From positions 1-64,000 of the forward strand of contig NZ_QGKL01000032.1 of the NCBI RefSeq assembly GCF_003172895.1: a DNA stretch of 64,000 nt, given 5' to 3'. Below are positions 51,664 through 60,189 of this stretch, piece after piece; within the stretch, counting starts at the first letter, position 1, and each line of letters begins with the position of its first letter. The position numbers were made by a program, and so were the translations under genes. The notes under the pieces are model-generated. The model was given only the letters and a program-made list of their open reading frames with translations. It did no database searches and had not been told where the DNA came from. The stretch comes from Leucothrix arctica. Lineage in GTDB: Bacteria > Pseudomonadota > Gammaproteobacteria > Thiotrichales > Thiotrichaceae.

Positions 51664-53010
51664 TTAACGCACTTTACCCTCTGAATAAAGCCCAAGCTTT
51701 CTTAAGTGCTGGCGAATATTCTGCTCAGCATAGGGGATAAGCTGTTCAGCAAGCTGAGGGTAAAGTGCTCCCAATAACTCCTCGTCTCGTAAACCGTTAT
51801 TGTGCGCTTCCAGTATCTGTCGCTCGCGCAATATTCGATGCTCCAAGGTCTTACTCAACAGCGACGTCCCAACCACGGGTAAACCATGTGATGGGATAAT
51901 GTGTTTAGGCTGCATCGCAATCACTCGTTCAAGGCTCTCAAAGTACACCGCCATGTCGCCCTCAGGCTCAGGGATCACCACGGTCGTACCCGGCTCAACC
52001 AAGTCTGCGACATAAAACCACTCCAGATTTTTAGCGGCTAGTCCAACCATCGTATCGTCATGCCCCGGTAGTTCGTGGCAGATCACATCATCCCCATGCC
52101 ACTGCGTCACCACGTCATTTTGTTGAATATGGCGCACATCAATATCATCTAGGTAGTCACTGCCAAAGCGTTGCAGTAGCCGTTGTTGACACTTTTGCGA
52201 GCAGAGAATAGGGATGTTCCAATCCTTAGCCAGTTGTGGCGCACGCTCGTGGTGGTCAGGGTGGTGATGGCTTAATAAAATCGCGTCTGGTTTGTATTCG
52301 GCTAAACTGGTTTTGAGTAACTCAAGTATCTCGTTACTGCTCGGTGATGGGTCGGTCAGTATGCGCAGCGAGCCTTTATCACCAATCAATAGTGAGTTGG
52401 TGGTCGTAGCCGGTGGTAGCGTGTGAGAGGGCACGGCTATGTGCATGACATCATGAATGAAGGGTACGAGCGGCAGCATGTCACTGTCTTCAAAGCCGCT
52501 CTCAATATCGGCCGACTCAAGCGTGACATCATCTGCCAGTGCCTTGAGGATTTTTAGTGTAGCACTGACCACCATCGCGTCACCGTCGAAGTAGTGTTGC
52601 AGCAACTTTTTAGGCGCTAACCATGTGCCGCTAGCCACTTCTTTTGGCTCAAGTGCAAAGGTGGGTAGGCTGTTTAACGTGATTTTATAAAACTGAATAT
52701 CGAAGCGGTGCTTTTGGTAGGTTGGGGTGGTCGATGTACCAAACTGACTGATACTAACGACCTGATTTTGTTCAAGTGATTGGACTAGGTCAAAACCTAA
52801 CTCCTCACGTATTTCACGGATGAGCGCACCAATATTTTCCTGAGAGAACGTGCTTAATAAGGGATGCTGACAGGCGAACACTTCATCGCCACTATCAATC
52901 TTGCCACCGGGAAAAGCGGTAAAGCCAGGAAACGCAGCTAGGCTTGTTTGTCGCAAAATACTAAAGACTTGATTGTCGTAAATAAAGATTGCTGCTACTG
53001 CACCGCGCAT
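51664..53010 (-). CDS. Nudix-hydrolase / metallo-beta-lactamase-fold fusion protein
   Basis: The N-terminal half has a Nudix domain with FPGGKIDSGD (33-42), a 20-residue insertion, and REIREELGF (65-73). This split box resembles the NUDT19-like family. The C-terminal half (from about 200) is an MBL fold with LSHHHPDHHE, HELPGHDDTM, DLVEP and IIPSHGLP, a complete metal set. The fused enzyme could cleave a nucleoside diphosphate and a thioester in turn, for example a CoA compound; this is inference. AGGAAATC precedes the ATG. Convergent with cytochrome b561. Confidence 0.85.
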   Translation of the reverse strand: MRGAVAAIFIYDNQVFSILRQTSLAAFPGFTAFPGGKIDSGDEVFACQHPLLSTFSQENIGALIREIREELGFDLVQSLEQNQVVSISQFGTSTTPTYQKHRFDIQFYKITLNSLPTFALEPKEVASGTWLAPKKLLQHYFDGDAMVVSATLKILKALADDVTLESADIESGFEDSDMLPLVPFIHDVMHIAVPSHTLPPATTTNSLLIGDKGSLRILTDPSPSSNEILELLKTSLAEYKPDAILLSHHHPDHHERAPQLAKDWNIPILCSQKCQQRLLQRFGSDYLDDIDVRHIQQNDVVTQWHGDDVICHELPGHDDTMVGLAAKNLEWFYVADLVEPGTTVVIPEPEGDMAVYFESLERVIAMQPKHIIPSHGLPVVGTSLLSKTLEHRILRERQILEAHNNGLRDEELLGALYPQLAEQLIPYAEQNIRQHLRKLGLYSEGKVR

Positions 53011-53100
53011 TGTGATTTCCTGCTTATTATTAAAGATTTTTCTTTAGACTAAAGTCTATAATAGACCATAAATAAAATTTTATTGAATGGGACATCAATA

Positions 53101-53544
53101 ATGAATATCTTAATTTCTATCATCTTGCTGATAGTACTTTCAATCTCTGCTTTCTTTGTATACTTATCGATCACTGCGGTCGCACCAAATACAGCACTTA
53201 TTGAGGGCAAGTTACGTCCTTGCTCAGAAAAACCAAACTGCGTAAGTAGTGAGACAACGGGTGAGAAATTCATTGAGCCACTGAGTGGCACAGGGTCTAT
53301 GGATGAGTTGTGGCAAGCCGCTCAAACAGCCGTCGTTGCACAGGGCGCAATGGTTAAGTCATCTCAACCAACTCACTTTTGGGCGACGTATCAGTCTAAG
53401 TTGTTTAAGTTTAAAGATGACCTTGAGCTAAGACGTGATGATGCAGCCGGCGTAATACATATTCGCTCTGGCTCTCGCTCAGGTACGTCTGATTTAGGCG
53501 TCAACCGTAAGCGTGTTGAGTCAATCCGAGCTGCTATTAAATAA
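53101..53544 (+). CDS. DUF1499 lipoprotein-like protein
   Basis: The ATG at 53101 gives 147 residues. A hydrophobic N-terminal segment (IIILLIVLSISAFFVYL-like, about residues 1-22) is followed by the DUF1499 domain with PCSEKPNCVSSET and a ATYQSKLFKFKDDLELR strand and a GVIHIRSGSRSGTSDLGVNRKRVE end. The family is found in bacteria and plastids without a known function. The membrane helix probably keeps it at the inner membrane or exports it. A 14-bp hairpin follows. Confidence 0.83.
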   Translation: MNILISIILLIVLSISAFFVYLSITAVAPNTALIEGKLRPCSEKPNCVSSETTGEKFIEPLSGTGSMDELWQAAQTAVVAQGAMVKSSQPTHFWATYQSKLFKFKDDLELRRDDAAGVIHIRSGSRSGTSDLGVNRKRVESIRAAIK

Positions 53545-53550
53545 GAGAGT

Positions 53551-53591
53551 TAAAGTAGCTGCCTGTTCAGTCGAGCGAGGCAGCTACTTTA
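53551..53591. terminator. Hairpin between convergent DUF1499 and adenosyltransferase genes
   Basis: TAAAGTAGCTGCCT and AGGCAGCTACTTTA form a perfect 14-bp stem with a 13-nt loop. T-runs are poor, so it is likely a weak bidirectional terminator. Confidence 0.6.
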
Positions 53592-53610
53592 GGTCATTAC
53601 CGAATAGGTG

Positions 53611-54198
53611 TTACTTTGTTCGGTGACTCGACCACATGATCTCGTCACTGTTGGCGCGTTTGTTTAACAAGCGGCCAATGGTGAATAGCAGGTCAGACAA
53701 ACGATTCACATACTTACTCGCACCCACCAATTGCTCAGAACTCGCAGACTCAAACTGTGCAGGCTCAGCTTGGTAAAAGTGGTTTAGCGTGACCAGTCGG
53801 CGTTCAACACGGCGGCAAACCGCTCTAGTCTTTTGCGCATGCGCTGCACCCTGTGTTCCACCGGGTAAGATGAACTCTTTGAGTGGCGCTAGCTCTTCAT
53901 TATAAAGATCAATCAACGCTTCCAAAGCATCCACGCGCTGTGCGGTGAAACCGTCAAACTGTGGGTACGACAACATGCCGCCCAAGTTAAACAAGTCGTG
54001 TTGAATGCCCTGCAATTGTTGATTAACTTCTTCATCATCACAGAACGCAACGACGACACCAATATCTGAGTTTAGCTCGTCCACTTCACCGATTGCTTCA
54101 ATAAGTGGGTTATCTTTTGCTAAACGAATATCGCCTGAGATGCCGGTTGTACCATCGTCACCGGTACGGGTGTAAACCTTTGAAATACGGTTGCCCAC
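53611..54198 (-). CDS. PduO-type cob(I)alamin adenosyltransferase
   Basis: A GTG start with AAGGAA upstream gives 195 residues. The N-terminus RISKVYTRTGDDGTTGI is the ATP-binding signature of PduO-type ATR. EVDELNSDIG, the LFNLGGMLSY segment and KTRAVCRRVERRLV with a conserved Arg/Glu pair are also present. It adds the adenosyl group to cob(I)alamin or cobyrinate to make coenzyme B12. No other cobalamin gene is near, so it probably serves salvage. Length is normal. Confidence 0.9.
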   Translation of the reverse strand: MGNRISKVYTRTGDDGTTGISGDIRLAKDNPLIEAIGEVDELNSDIGVVVAFCDDEEVNQQLQGIQHDLFNLGGMLSYPQFDGFTAQRVDALEALIDLYNEELAPLKEFILPGGTQGAAHAQKTRAVCRRVERRLVTLNHFYQAEPAQFESASSEQLVGASKYVNRLSDLLFTIGRLLNKRANSDEIMWSSHRTK

Positions 54199-54327
54199 GT
54201 TGTTTCCTTGCTCGTTATATGTGAGGTGAGTCTAAACATATAACGCTTTTGAAGCTAATAGTGGTGTTATTGGAGGTGTTTTTAGTTACGAAAAAGAAGT
54301 GAAATGCGTACTAATTCGTAAGTTAAC

Positions 54328-54402
54328 TTCCAAAAAGTCTTGACCATTTGGAAATGGGATTCCAAAAAGTCTTGACTATTTGGAAGTTGAATTCCAAAAT
54401 GG
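54328..54402. repeat. Operator-like palindromes at a 32-bp period upstream of the DUF4143 ATPase
   Basis: A 26-bp near-palindrome with outer arms TTCCAAA and TTTGGAA and inner GTC-TT-GAC occurs at 54328-54353 and 54360-54385 (one base different). A half site TTCCAAAATGG starts at 54392. The starts are exactly 32 bp apart. They lie 30-100 bp before the ATPase start, and the TTGAC in each unit could be a -35 element. Confidence 0.8.
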
Positions 54403-54424
54403 CTGCTAATATTAGACTAGATAA

Positions 54425-55570
<1,146 letters not shown>

Positions 55571-55638
55571 GTGAGTAATGACTTTTATAGCCATCGCTAC
55601 GGAGGTAGTACGGTTGCCCACTTTAGTTTAGGACTTAT

Positions 55639-55755
55639 CGGTGGAGCCTGGGGGAATCGAACCCCCGTGGCGCACTCCTAGGTAACTACAGTTCCTGTGT
55701 CAATCTGCTACTCGCTTAGAGTAGAGTCTACTGCCAGCGAAGCATCAAAATTCAC
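55639..55755 (-). ncRNA. tmRNA (ssrA)-like 3' fragment: T arm and acceptor end
   Basis: On the minus strand GGGGGTTCGATTCCCCC (55650-55666) forms a perfect T arm, followed by AGGCTCC and ACCG, in the form of gammaproteobacterial tmRNA 3' ends; the final CCA is CCG. About 100 nt upstream resemble the last pseudoknot/H2 region (TGTAGT-ACC-AGG). No 5' half (a GGGGCCT-like start, tag ORF) fits before the acyl-CoA dehydrogenase gene. It is probably a displaced 3' fragment such as an attachment remnant of an element inserted in ssrA. The left limit of the homology is approximate. Confidence 0.6.
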
Positions 55756-55820
55756 ATTTCCTGTAATCACTGTTCCCAAGTCGGCTTTAATAAACTAATA
55801 ACAAAAGCAAAGCTTATGGC

Positions 55821-57605
55821 TTAGAAAGCATCAACCGCCATCGTCATAGTACTCTCTTCACCATTTAACACCGCCGTCTTATGCGCCAAAACTCTCGGCA
55901 ACATCTGCTCTGCATAAAAGCGAGCGGTAGTGACTTTACTCGTATAAAACGCGTCAGTATTACCACCATCAATCTCCGCTTGAGCAGCAACCGCAGACTT
56001 AGTCATTAACCATCCACCTGTCATCACACCCATGCACATCATGTAGTTAAACGCAGCAGCTGCGGCAATATTTGGATCTTTGCTACCTGTCTCAAGCAAG
56101 TACAACGTCGCATCTTCAAATGCATGCAATGAGTCAGTAAACATCGTCGCAATGGTTGCGATTTCGCTATTCTCGTGACCACTTGCTTGCTCTGTAAACT
56201 CAGTCAGTTCAGCGATCAGCTCGTTAACCGCAACACCTTTATCACGCAGGAGTTTACGACCTACTAAGTCATTCGCTTGAATGCCGTTGGTACCTTCGTA
56301 AATAGGGAAGATACGCGCGTCACGCATGTATTGCTCAGCGCCCGTCTCCTGCATATAACCCATACCGCCATGCACTTGCACACCCAACGAAGTCACTTCC
56401 ATGCCGACTTCCGTACACCATGCTTTAGACACAGGTGTCAGCAAGCCTAAGCGACGGCTGTAGTAAGCGCGCTCTTCAGCATCAGGTGAGTTGTGACTAA
56501 CGTCATGAGCATGCGAAGACATAAACGAAATAGCACGCGCCGCTTCCGTCAAACTACGCATCTGCATCAACATACGACGCACATCAGGATGGTTGATAAT
56601 CGCTACGCGACCTTCGTGGCCATGTGCGTGACCTTGAGTACGTTCTTTCGCGTAACTTACCGCATGTTGGTAAGCACGGTCAGAAATACCAACACCTTGC
56701 ATACCGACTTCCAAACGCGCGTGGTTCATCATGGTAAACATGCATGCAAGGCCGTTATTTTCTTCACCAATGAGGTAACCAATCGCACCATCATTGTCAC
56801 CAAAACTCATGACGCAGGTTGGACTCGCGTGGATACCCATTTTGTGTTCTAGCGAGATAGCGTAAGCGTCGTTACGCTCACCTAAACTACCGTCTGCATT
56901 CACCATAAACTTAGGCACTAAGAATAACGAAATACCTTTCACACCCTCTGGTGCATCCGGTAGACGTGCTAACACTAAGTGAACGATATTCTCGGACATC
57001 TCATGATCACCCCAGGTGATATAGATTTTTTGTCCTTTGATTTTGTAATGATCGCCTTCCGGTGTCGCTTGTGTGCGAACCGCGGCTAAGTCAGAGCCAG
57101 CCTGTGGCTCAGTCAGGTTCATCGTACCTGTCCAGTTACCCGACACCATGTGCTCAAGGTAAATAGCATTTAACTCATCAGAGCCATGGGCAATCAGTGA
57201 CTCAACAGCACCTGCGGTCAGTAATGGGCACAACGCAAACGAGGCATTGGACGCATTCCACAGCTCAGTGGCTGCACTTTGAATAAGGAAGGGAAGGCCT
57301 TGGCCGCCGTATTGCTCAGGCATATTGACTGAGGTCCAGCCGCTTTCTGCGAACTGCTGGTAAGCTTCTTTGAAGCCATCGGCTGCTTGTACTTTGCCAT
57401 CAACCAACTTGGCGCCTTGCTGGTCACCACTGAGGTTAATTGGGTCGAGGACGTGAGTCGCCAGTTTACCGGCTTCTTCTAAAATGGCTTCGATCATGTC
57501 TGGAGTGGCTTCTTCAAAGCCCGGAAACTTGGCGATTGACTCGATATCGGCCAGTTCCTTCATCACAAACTGAAGCTCCTTTGTAGGTGCAACATAATTA
57601 GACAT
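55821..57605 (-). CDS. Acyl-CoA dehydrogenase, DmdC/FadE-like large type
   Basis: The 594-residue size and the extra C-terminal domain mark the large acyl-CoA dehydrogenase type related to 3-methylmercaptopropionyl-CoA dehydrogenase. FAD-binding and catalytic parts include TGTMNLTEPQAGSDL, YKIKGQKIYITWGDHEM, the central ARLEVGMQGVG region and QVHGGMGYMQETGAEQYMRDAR with IFPIYEGTNGIQAN, where the catalytic glutamate lies. It oxidises an acyl-CoA and passes electrons to the ETF encoded upstream. GAGGAGTAAG precedes the ATG. A 12-bp palindrome lies between it and etfA. Confidence 0.92.
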   Translation of the reverse strand: MSNYVAPTKELQFVMKELADIESIAKFPGFEEATPDMIEAILEEAGKLATHVLDPINLSGDQQGAKLVDGKVQAADGFKEAYQQFAESGWTSVNMPEQYGGQGLPFLIQSAATELWNASNASFALCPLLTAGAVESLIAHGSDELNAIYLEHMVSGNWTGTMNLTEPQAGSDLAAVRTQATPEGDHYKIKGQKIYITWGDHEMSENIVHLVLARLPDAPEGVKGISLFLVPKFMVNADGSLGERNDAYAISLEHKMGIHASPTCVMSFGDNDGAIGYLIGEENNGLACMFTMMNHARLEVGMQGVGISDRAYQHAVSYAKERTQGHAHGHEGRVAIINHPDVRRMLMQMRSLTEAARAISFMSSHAHDVSHNSPDAEERAYYSRRLGLLTPVSKAWCTEVGMEVTSLGVQVHGGMGYMQETGAEQYMRDARIFPIYEGTNGIQANDLVGRKLLRDKGVAVNELIAELTEFTEQASGHENSEIATIATMFTDSLHAFEDATLYLLETGSKDPNIAAAAAFNYMMCMGVMTGGWLMTKSAVAAQAEIDGGNTDAFYTSKVTTARFYAEQMLPRVLAHKTAVLNGEESTMTMAVDAF

Positions 57606-57648
57606 GACTTACTCCTCAGTAATTTCATCTTTTATCTGTTTTTATAAG

Positions 57649-57680
57649 CGCCTAACGCAGACTGATTTCTGCGTTAGGCG
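57649..57680 (-). promoter_or_regulatory. Perfect 12-bp palindrome between etfA and the acyl-CoA dehydrogenase gene
   Basis: CGCCTAACGCAG and CTGCGTTAGGCG form a 12-bp stem with an 8-nt loop. It is a strong RNA hairpin without a T-run. Placed inside the operon, it may alter the ratio of transcripts. Confidence 0.6.
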
Positions 57681-57714
57681 TGGTTGTTTACTTCATAGGT
57701 AAACTAGTCGGGGG

Positions 57715-58641
57715 TTATAACGCGCCTGTCATTTCTGGTACTACGTCAAACAAGTCAGCGACTAAACCGTAGTCAGCGACTTGGAAGATAGGTGCATCTT
57801 CGTCTTTGTTGATGGCAACAATAACTTTACTGTCTTTCATACCGGCCAAATGCTGGATAGCACCCGAGATACCGATAGCGATGTATAAGCTCGGTGCAAC
57901 CACTTTACCGGTTTGACCGACCTGGTAATCGTTAGGCACATAGCCTGCGTCAACAGCAGCACGGGATGCACCAACGGCTGCGCCAAGCTTGTCAGCAAGG
58001 GCTTCGATAATGGCAAAGTTTTCTGCACTACCTACACCACGGCCACCAGATACAATCACTTCAGCAGCGCCTAGTTCAGGTCTGTTAGAAACGGTTAGCT
58101 CACGGCCAACTAGTGTGACAGTACCGACTGCATCACTTGCTGCTAGTGCTTCTACTGACGCCGAACCACCTGTTGTCTCTGCTGCTTCAAAGGCTGTTGT
58201 ACGGATGGTTAGTACTTTCTTAGCGTCACTGCTTTGTACTGTTTCTAGTGCGTTACCCGCATAAACAGGGTGTACAAACGTGTCTGCTGAAACCACTGAC
58301 GTCACATCAGAGATTTGCTCAACATCAAGCAGTGCTGAAACGCGTGGTAATAAGTTCTTACCAAAGGTTGTTGCTGCTGTGATGACATAGTCAAAAGAAG
58401 CCGCTGTACTTACTACTAGTGGTGTAAGTTCTTCTGCAATACCGTTTTCATAATGTGCTGCGTCACTGTGTAAAACAGCTGAAACTCCAGCAACTTGAGC
58501 CGCTGCGTCGGCTACACTTTGGCTACCAGAACCCGCAACTAGTACTGTGACATCGCCAAGTTCTTTAGCCGCAGTGATAGCGTTTAATGTCGCTGATTTC
58601 AGTTCACTATTATCATGTTCTGCAATTACTAATACACTCAT
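57715..58641 (-). CDS. etfA: Electron transfer flavoprotein alpha subunit
   Basis: This 308-residue protein has an N-terminal alpha/beta domain and the C-terminal FAD-binding domain with the diagnostic [52 protein letters not shown] (in parts) and [18 protein letters not shown] motifs. It pairs with EtfB to carry electrons from acyl-CoA dehydrogenases to ETF:quinone oxidoreductase. It begins 1 nt after the etfB stop, so translation is coupled. All expected conserved blocks are present. Confidence 0.97.
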   Translation of the reverse strand: MSVLVIAEHDNSELKSATLNAITAAKELGDVTVLVAGSGSQSVADAAAQVAGVSAVLHSDAAHYENGIAEELTPLVVSTAASFDYVITAATTFGKNLLPRVSALLDVEQISDVTSVVSADTFVHPVYAGNALETVQSSDAKKVLTIRTTAFEAAETTGGSASVEALAASDAVGTVTLVGRELTVSNRPELGAAEVIVSGGRGVGSAENFAIIEALADKLGAAVGASRAAVDAGYVPNDYQVGQTGKVVAPSLYIAIGISGAIQHLAGMKDSKVIVAINKDEDAPIFQVADYGLVADLFDVVPEMTGAL

Positions 58642-58642
58642 C

Positions 58643-59392
58643 CTAGATCACCCGCGCTTCGTTTTTCAGTTTTTCGATTAGCTCATTAATATCCGCTACC
58701 TTAATACCTGCTTGTCTCTCCGCTGGCTCGTCTACACGCTGTACCGCTAGCGTAGAAGCGGTAGAAACACCTAAGTCAGCGATCTCAATAGCTTCGATAG
58801 GCTTCTTTTTCGCTTTCATGATATTAGGTAGTTTTGGATAACGAGGCTCATTCAAACGTAAGTCACTGGTCACAACCGCCGGAAGTGCCATTGTTAATGT
58901 TTCTAGACCGCCGTCAATCTCGCGTGTCACGGTGACTTTGTCAGCTTCGACCGTTACTTCTGAAGCAAAAGTCGCTTGAGGCCAGTTTAATAAGGCCGCG
59001 AGCATTTGACCGGTTTGGTTGTTGTCAGCATCAATAGACTGCTTACCTGTGATAACCAGTTGTGGTGCTTCTTTCTCAACCAGTTTAGCCAGTGCTTTAG
59101 CGATTGCTAATGGCCGTAGTACATTGTCAGTCTTGATGTGAATGGCACGATCAACACCAAATGCAAGGGCACTACGTAAGGTAGTTTCGCAGTCTTTGTC
59201 ACCAATAGTGACGACAATAACTTCGTCAGCAAGTCCTTTTTCTTTTAGGCGCATCGCTTCTTCGACAGCGATTTCACAGAATGGATTGAGTGACTTCTTC
59301 ACGTTGTCAGTGTCGACACCAGTGTTATCACTTTTAACGCGAACGCTGACATAAGCATCAACTACACGTTTAACGGGAACCAAAATTTTCAC
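58643..59392 (-). CDS. etfB: Electron transfer flavoprotein beta subunit
   Basis: A GTG start with AGGAG upstream gives 249 residues. Family features are [18 protein letters not shown] at the start, [19 protein letters not shown] and the AMP-binding region including [20 protein letters not shown], then [12 protein letters not shown] and [21 protein letters not shown]. It forms the AMP-containing half of ETF. It lies 35 bp after the TetR gene and directly before etfA in one operon with the acyl-CoA dehydrogenase. Confidence 0.97.
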   Translation of the reverse strand: MKILVPVKRVVDAYVSVRVKSDNTGVDTDNVKKSLNPFCEIAVEEAMRLKEKGLADEVIVVTIGDKDCETTLRSALAFGVDRAIHIKTDNVLRPLAIAKALAKLVEKEAPQLVITGKQSIDADNNQTGQMLAALLNWPQATFASEVTVEADKVTVTREIDGGLETLTMALPAVVTSDLRLNEPRYPKLPNIMKAKKKPIEAIEIADLGVSTASTLAVQRVDEPAERQAGIKVADINELIEKLKNEARVI

Positions 59393-59427
59393 AGATTTCT
59401 TTCTCCTAGAGCAGGTTTAGCGATGGA

Positions 59428-60060
59428 CTAGAGTAATAATTGTCGTTGCACGGATAACTTAAGGTCATCATGTAACTGCTTGACCGTTGATAGTGCCTCT
59501 GGCTCTAATAACCAGTTGTACAAAATCCCGATACTGCTCGCTAAAAACAACTTTGCCACTGCTTCAGCGTTTATTTCGTTACTTATGTTTCCGTTTGAAA
59601 TGTCTTCATTTATCCACTTTTCAACATCACTCTGGCGATGTTGGTGGATTTTGACCATACTTTCTCTCACTTCCGAACTAATATCAGTCGCGTTGAACCA
59701 GAGTAAGTAAAACGCACGGCGGGTGAGCGGAGCATTAACACAAAATTCGTAGTGAGTATCGATTGAGAGGGCAATTGCTTCAAAGCCAGTTTTACCCTCG
59801 GTGGCACTCAGTAATTCTTTAGACCACTCTTCGCCAACACGTTTGATGACATAGTTGAATAGGTTGCCCTTAGTACCGAAGCGGTAACCTGCCAAACTGC
59901 GGCTATAGCCTGCGATTTCACCCACTTCTTTAAGTGTGGTTTTATCGAGGCCTTTTTCAACGATCAAAGAGACGGCGGCTTCAAACATTTTGGTATCAGA
60001 CAGCTCGGTACGTTCAGCATGAGTCATACGAGTACTTGAGCTAGTTTGAGTGCTGTTCAT
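59428..60060 (-). CDS. TetR-family regulator of the ETF/acyl-CoA dehydrogenase operon
   Basis: I chose the ATG at 60060; an in-frame TTG lies at 60072. The N-terminal HTH (about residues 22-60) is KMFEAAVSLIVEKGLDKTTL and EIAGYSRSLAGYRFGTKGNL, the TetR recognition region. The C-terminal ligand domain is helical (FYLLWFNATDISSEV). By position upstream of etfB it is expected to control the operon in response to an acyl-CoA or related molecule. Relatives of this kind regulate fatty acid breakdown. The operator was not located. Confidence 0.87.
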   Translation of the reverse strand: MNSTQTSSSTRMTHAERTELSDTKMFEAAVSLIVEKGLDKTTLKEVGEIAGYSRSLAGYRFGTKGNLFNYVIKRVGEEWSKELLSATEGKTGFEAIALSIDTHYEFCVNAPLTRRAFYLLWFNATDISSEVRESMVKIHQHRQSDVEKWINEDISNGNISNEINAEAVAKLFLASSIGILYNWLLEPEALSTVKQLHDDLKLSVQRQLLL

Positions 60061-60153
60061 TTTGGTAGCCAAATGGTTTATCCAGTCATAAATTTATTTA
60101 CTTGTTCCGAACAAGAATATGGTTAGCAGCACACTTTGTCAACTTAGTTGATG

Positions 60154-60180
60154 ATTTAGCGGCTAAAACAGCCGCTAAAT
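60154..60180 (-). terminator. Hairpin terminator downstream of the DNA ligase gene
   Basis: ATTTAGCGGCT and AGCCGCTAAAT form a perfect 11-bp stem with a 5-nt loop, 10 bp after the ligase stop. The T-run is weak. Confidence 0.65.
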
Positions 60181-60189
60181 TTCCGTCGT

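Noticed and set aside
55639-55690. Complete tRNA gene with the T arm at 55650-55666
   Set aside because: No 5' acceptor strand complementary to AGGCTCC and no anticodon arm lies within 60-100 nt upstream on the minus strand.
57649-57680. attC-like recombination site (GCCTAAC...GTTAGGC core ends)
   Set aside because: Only 32 bp long, no second pair of inner boxes, no cassette array and no integron integrase in the window. It is better explained as an RNA hairpin.
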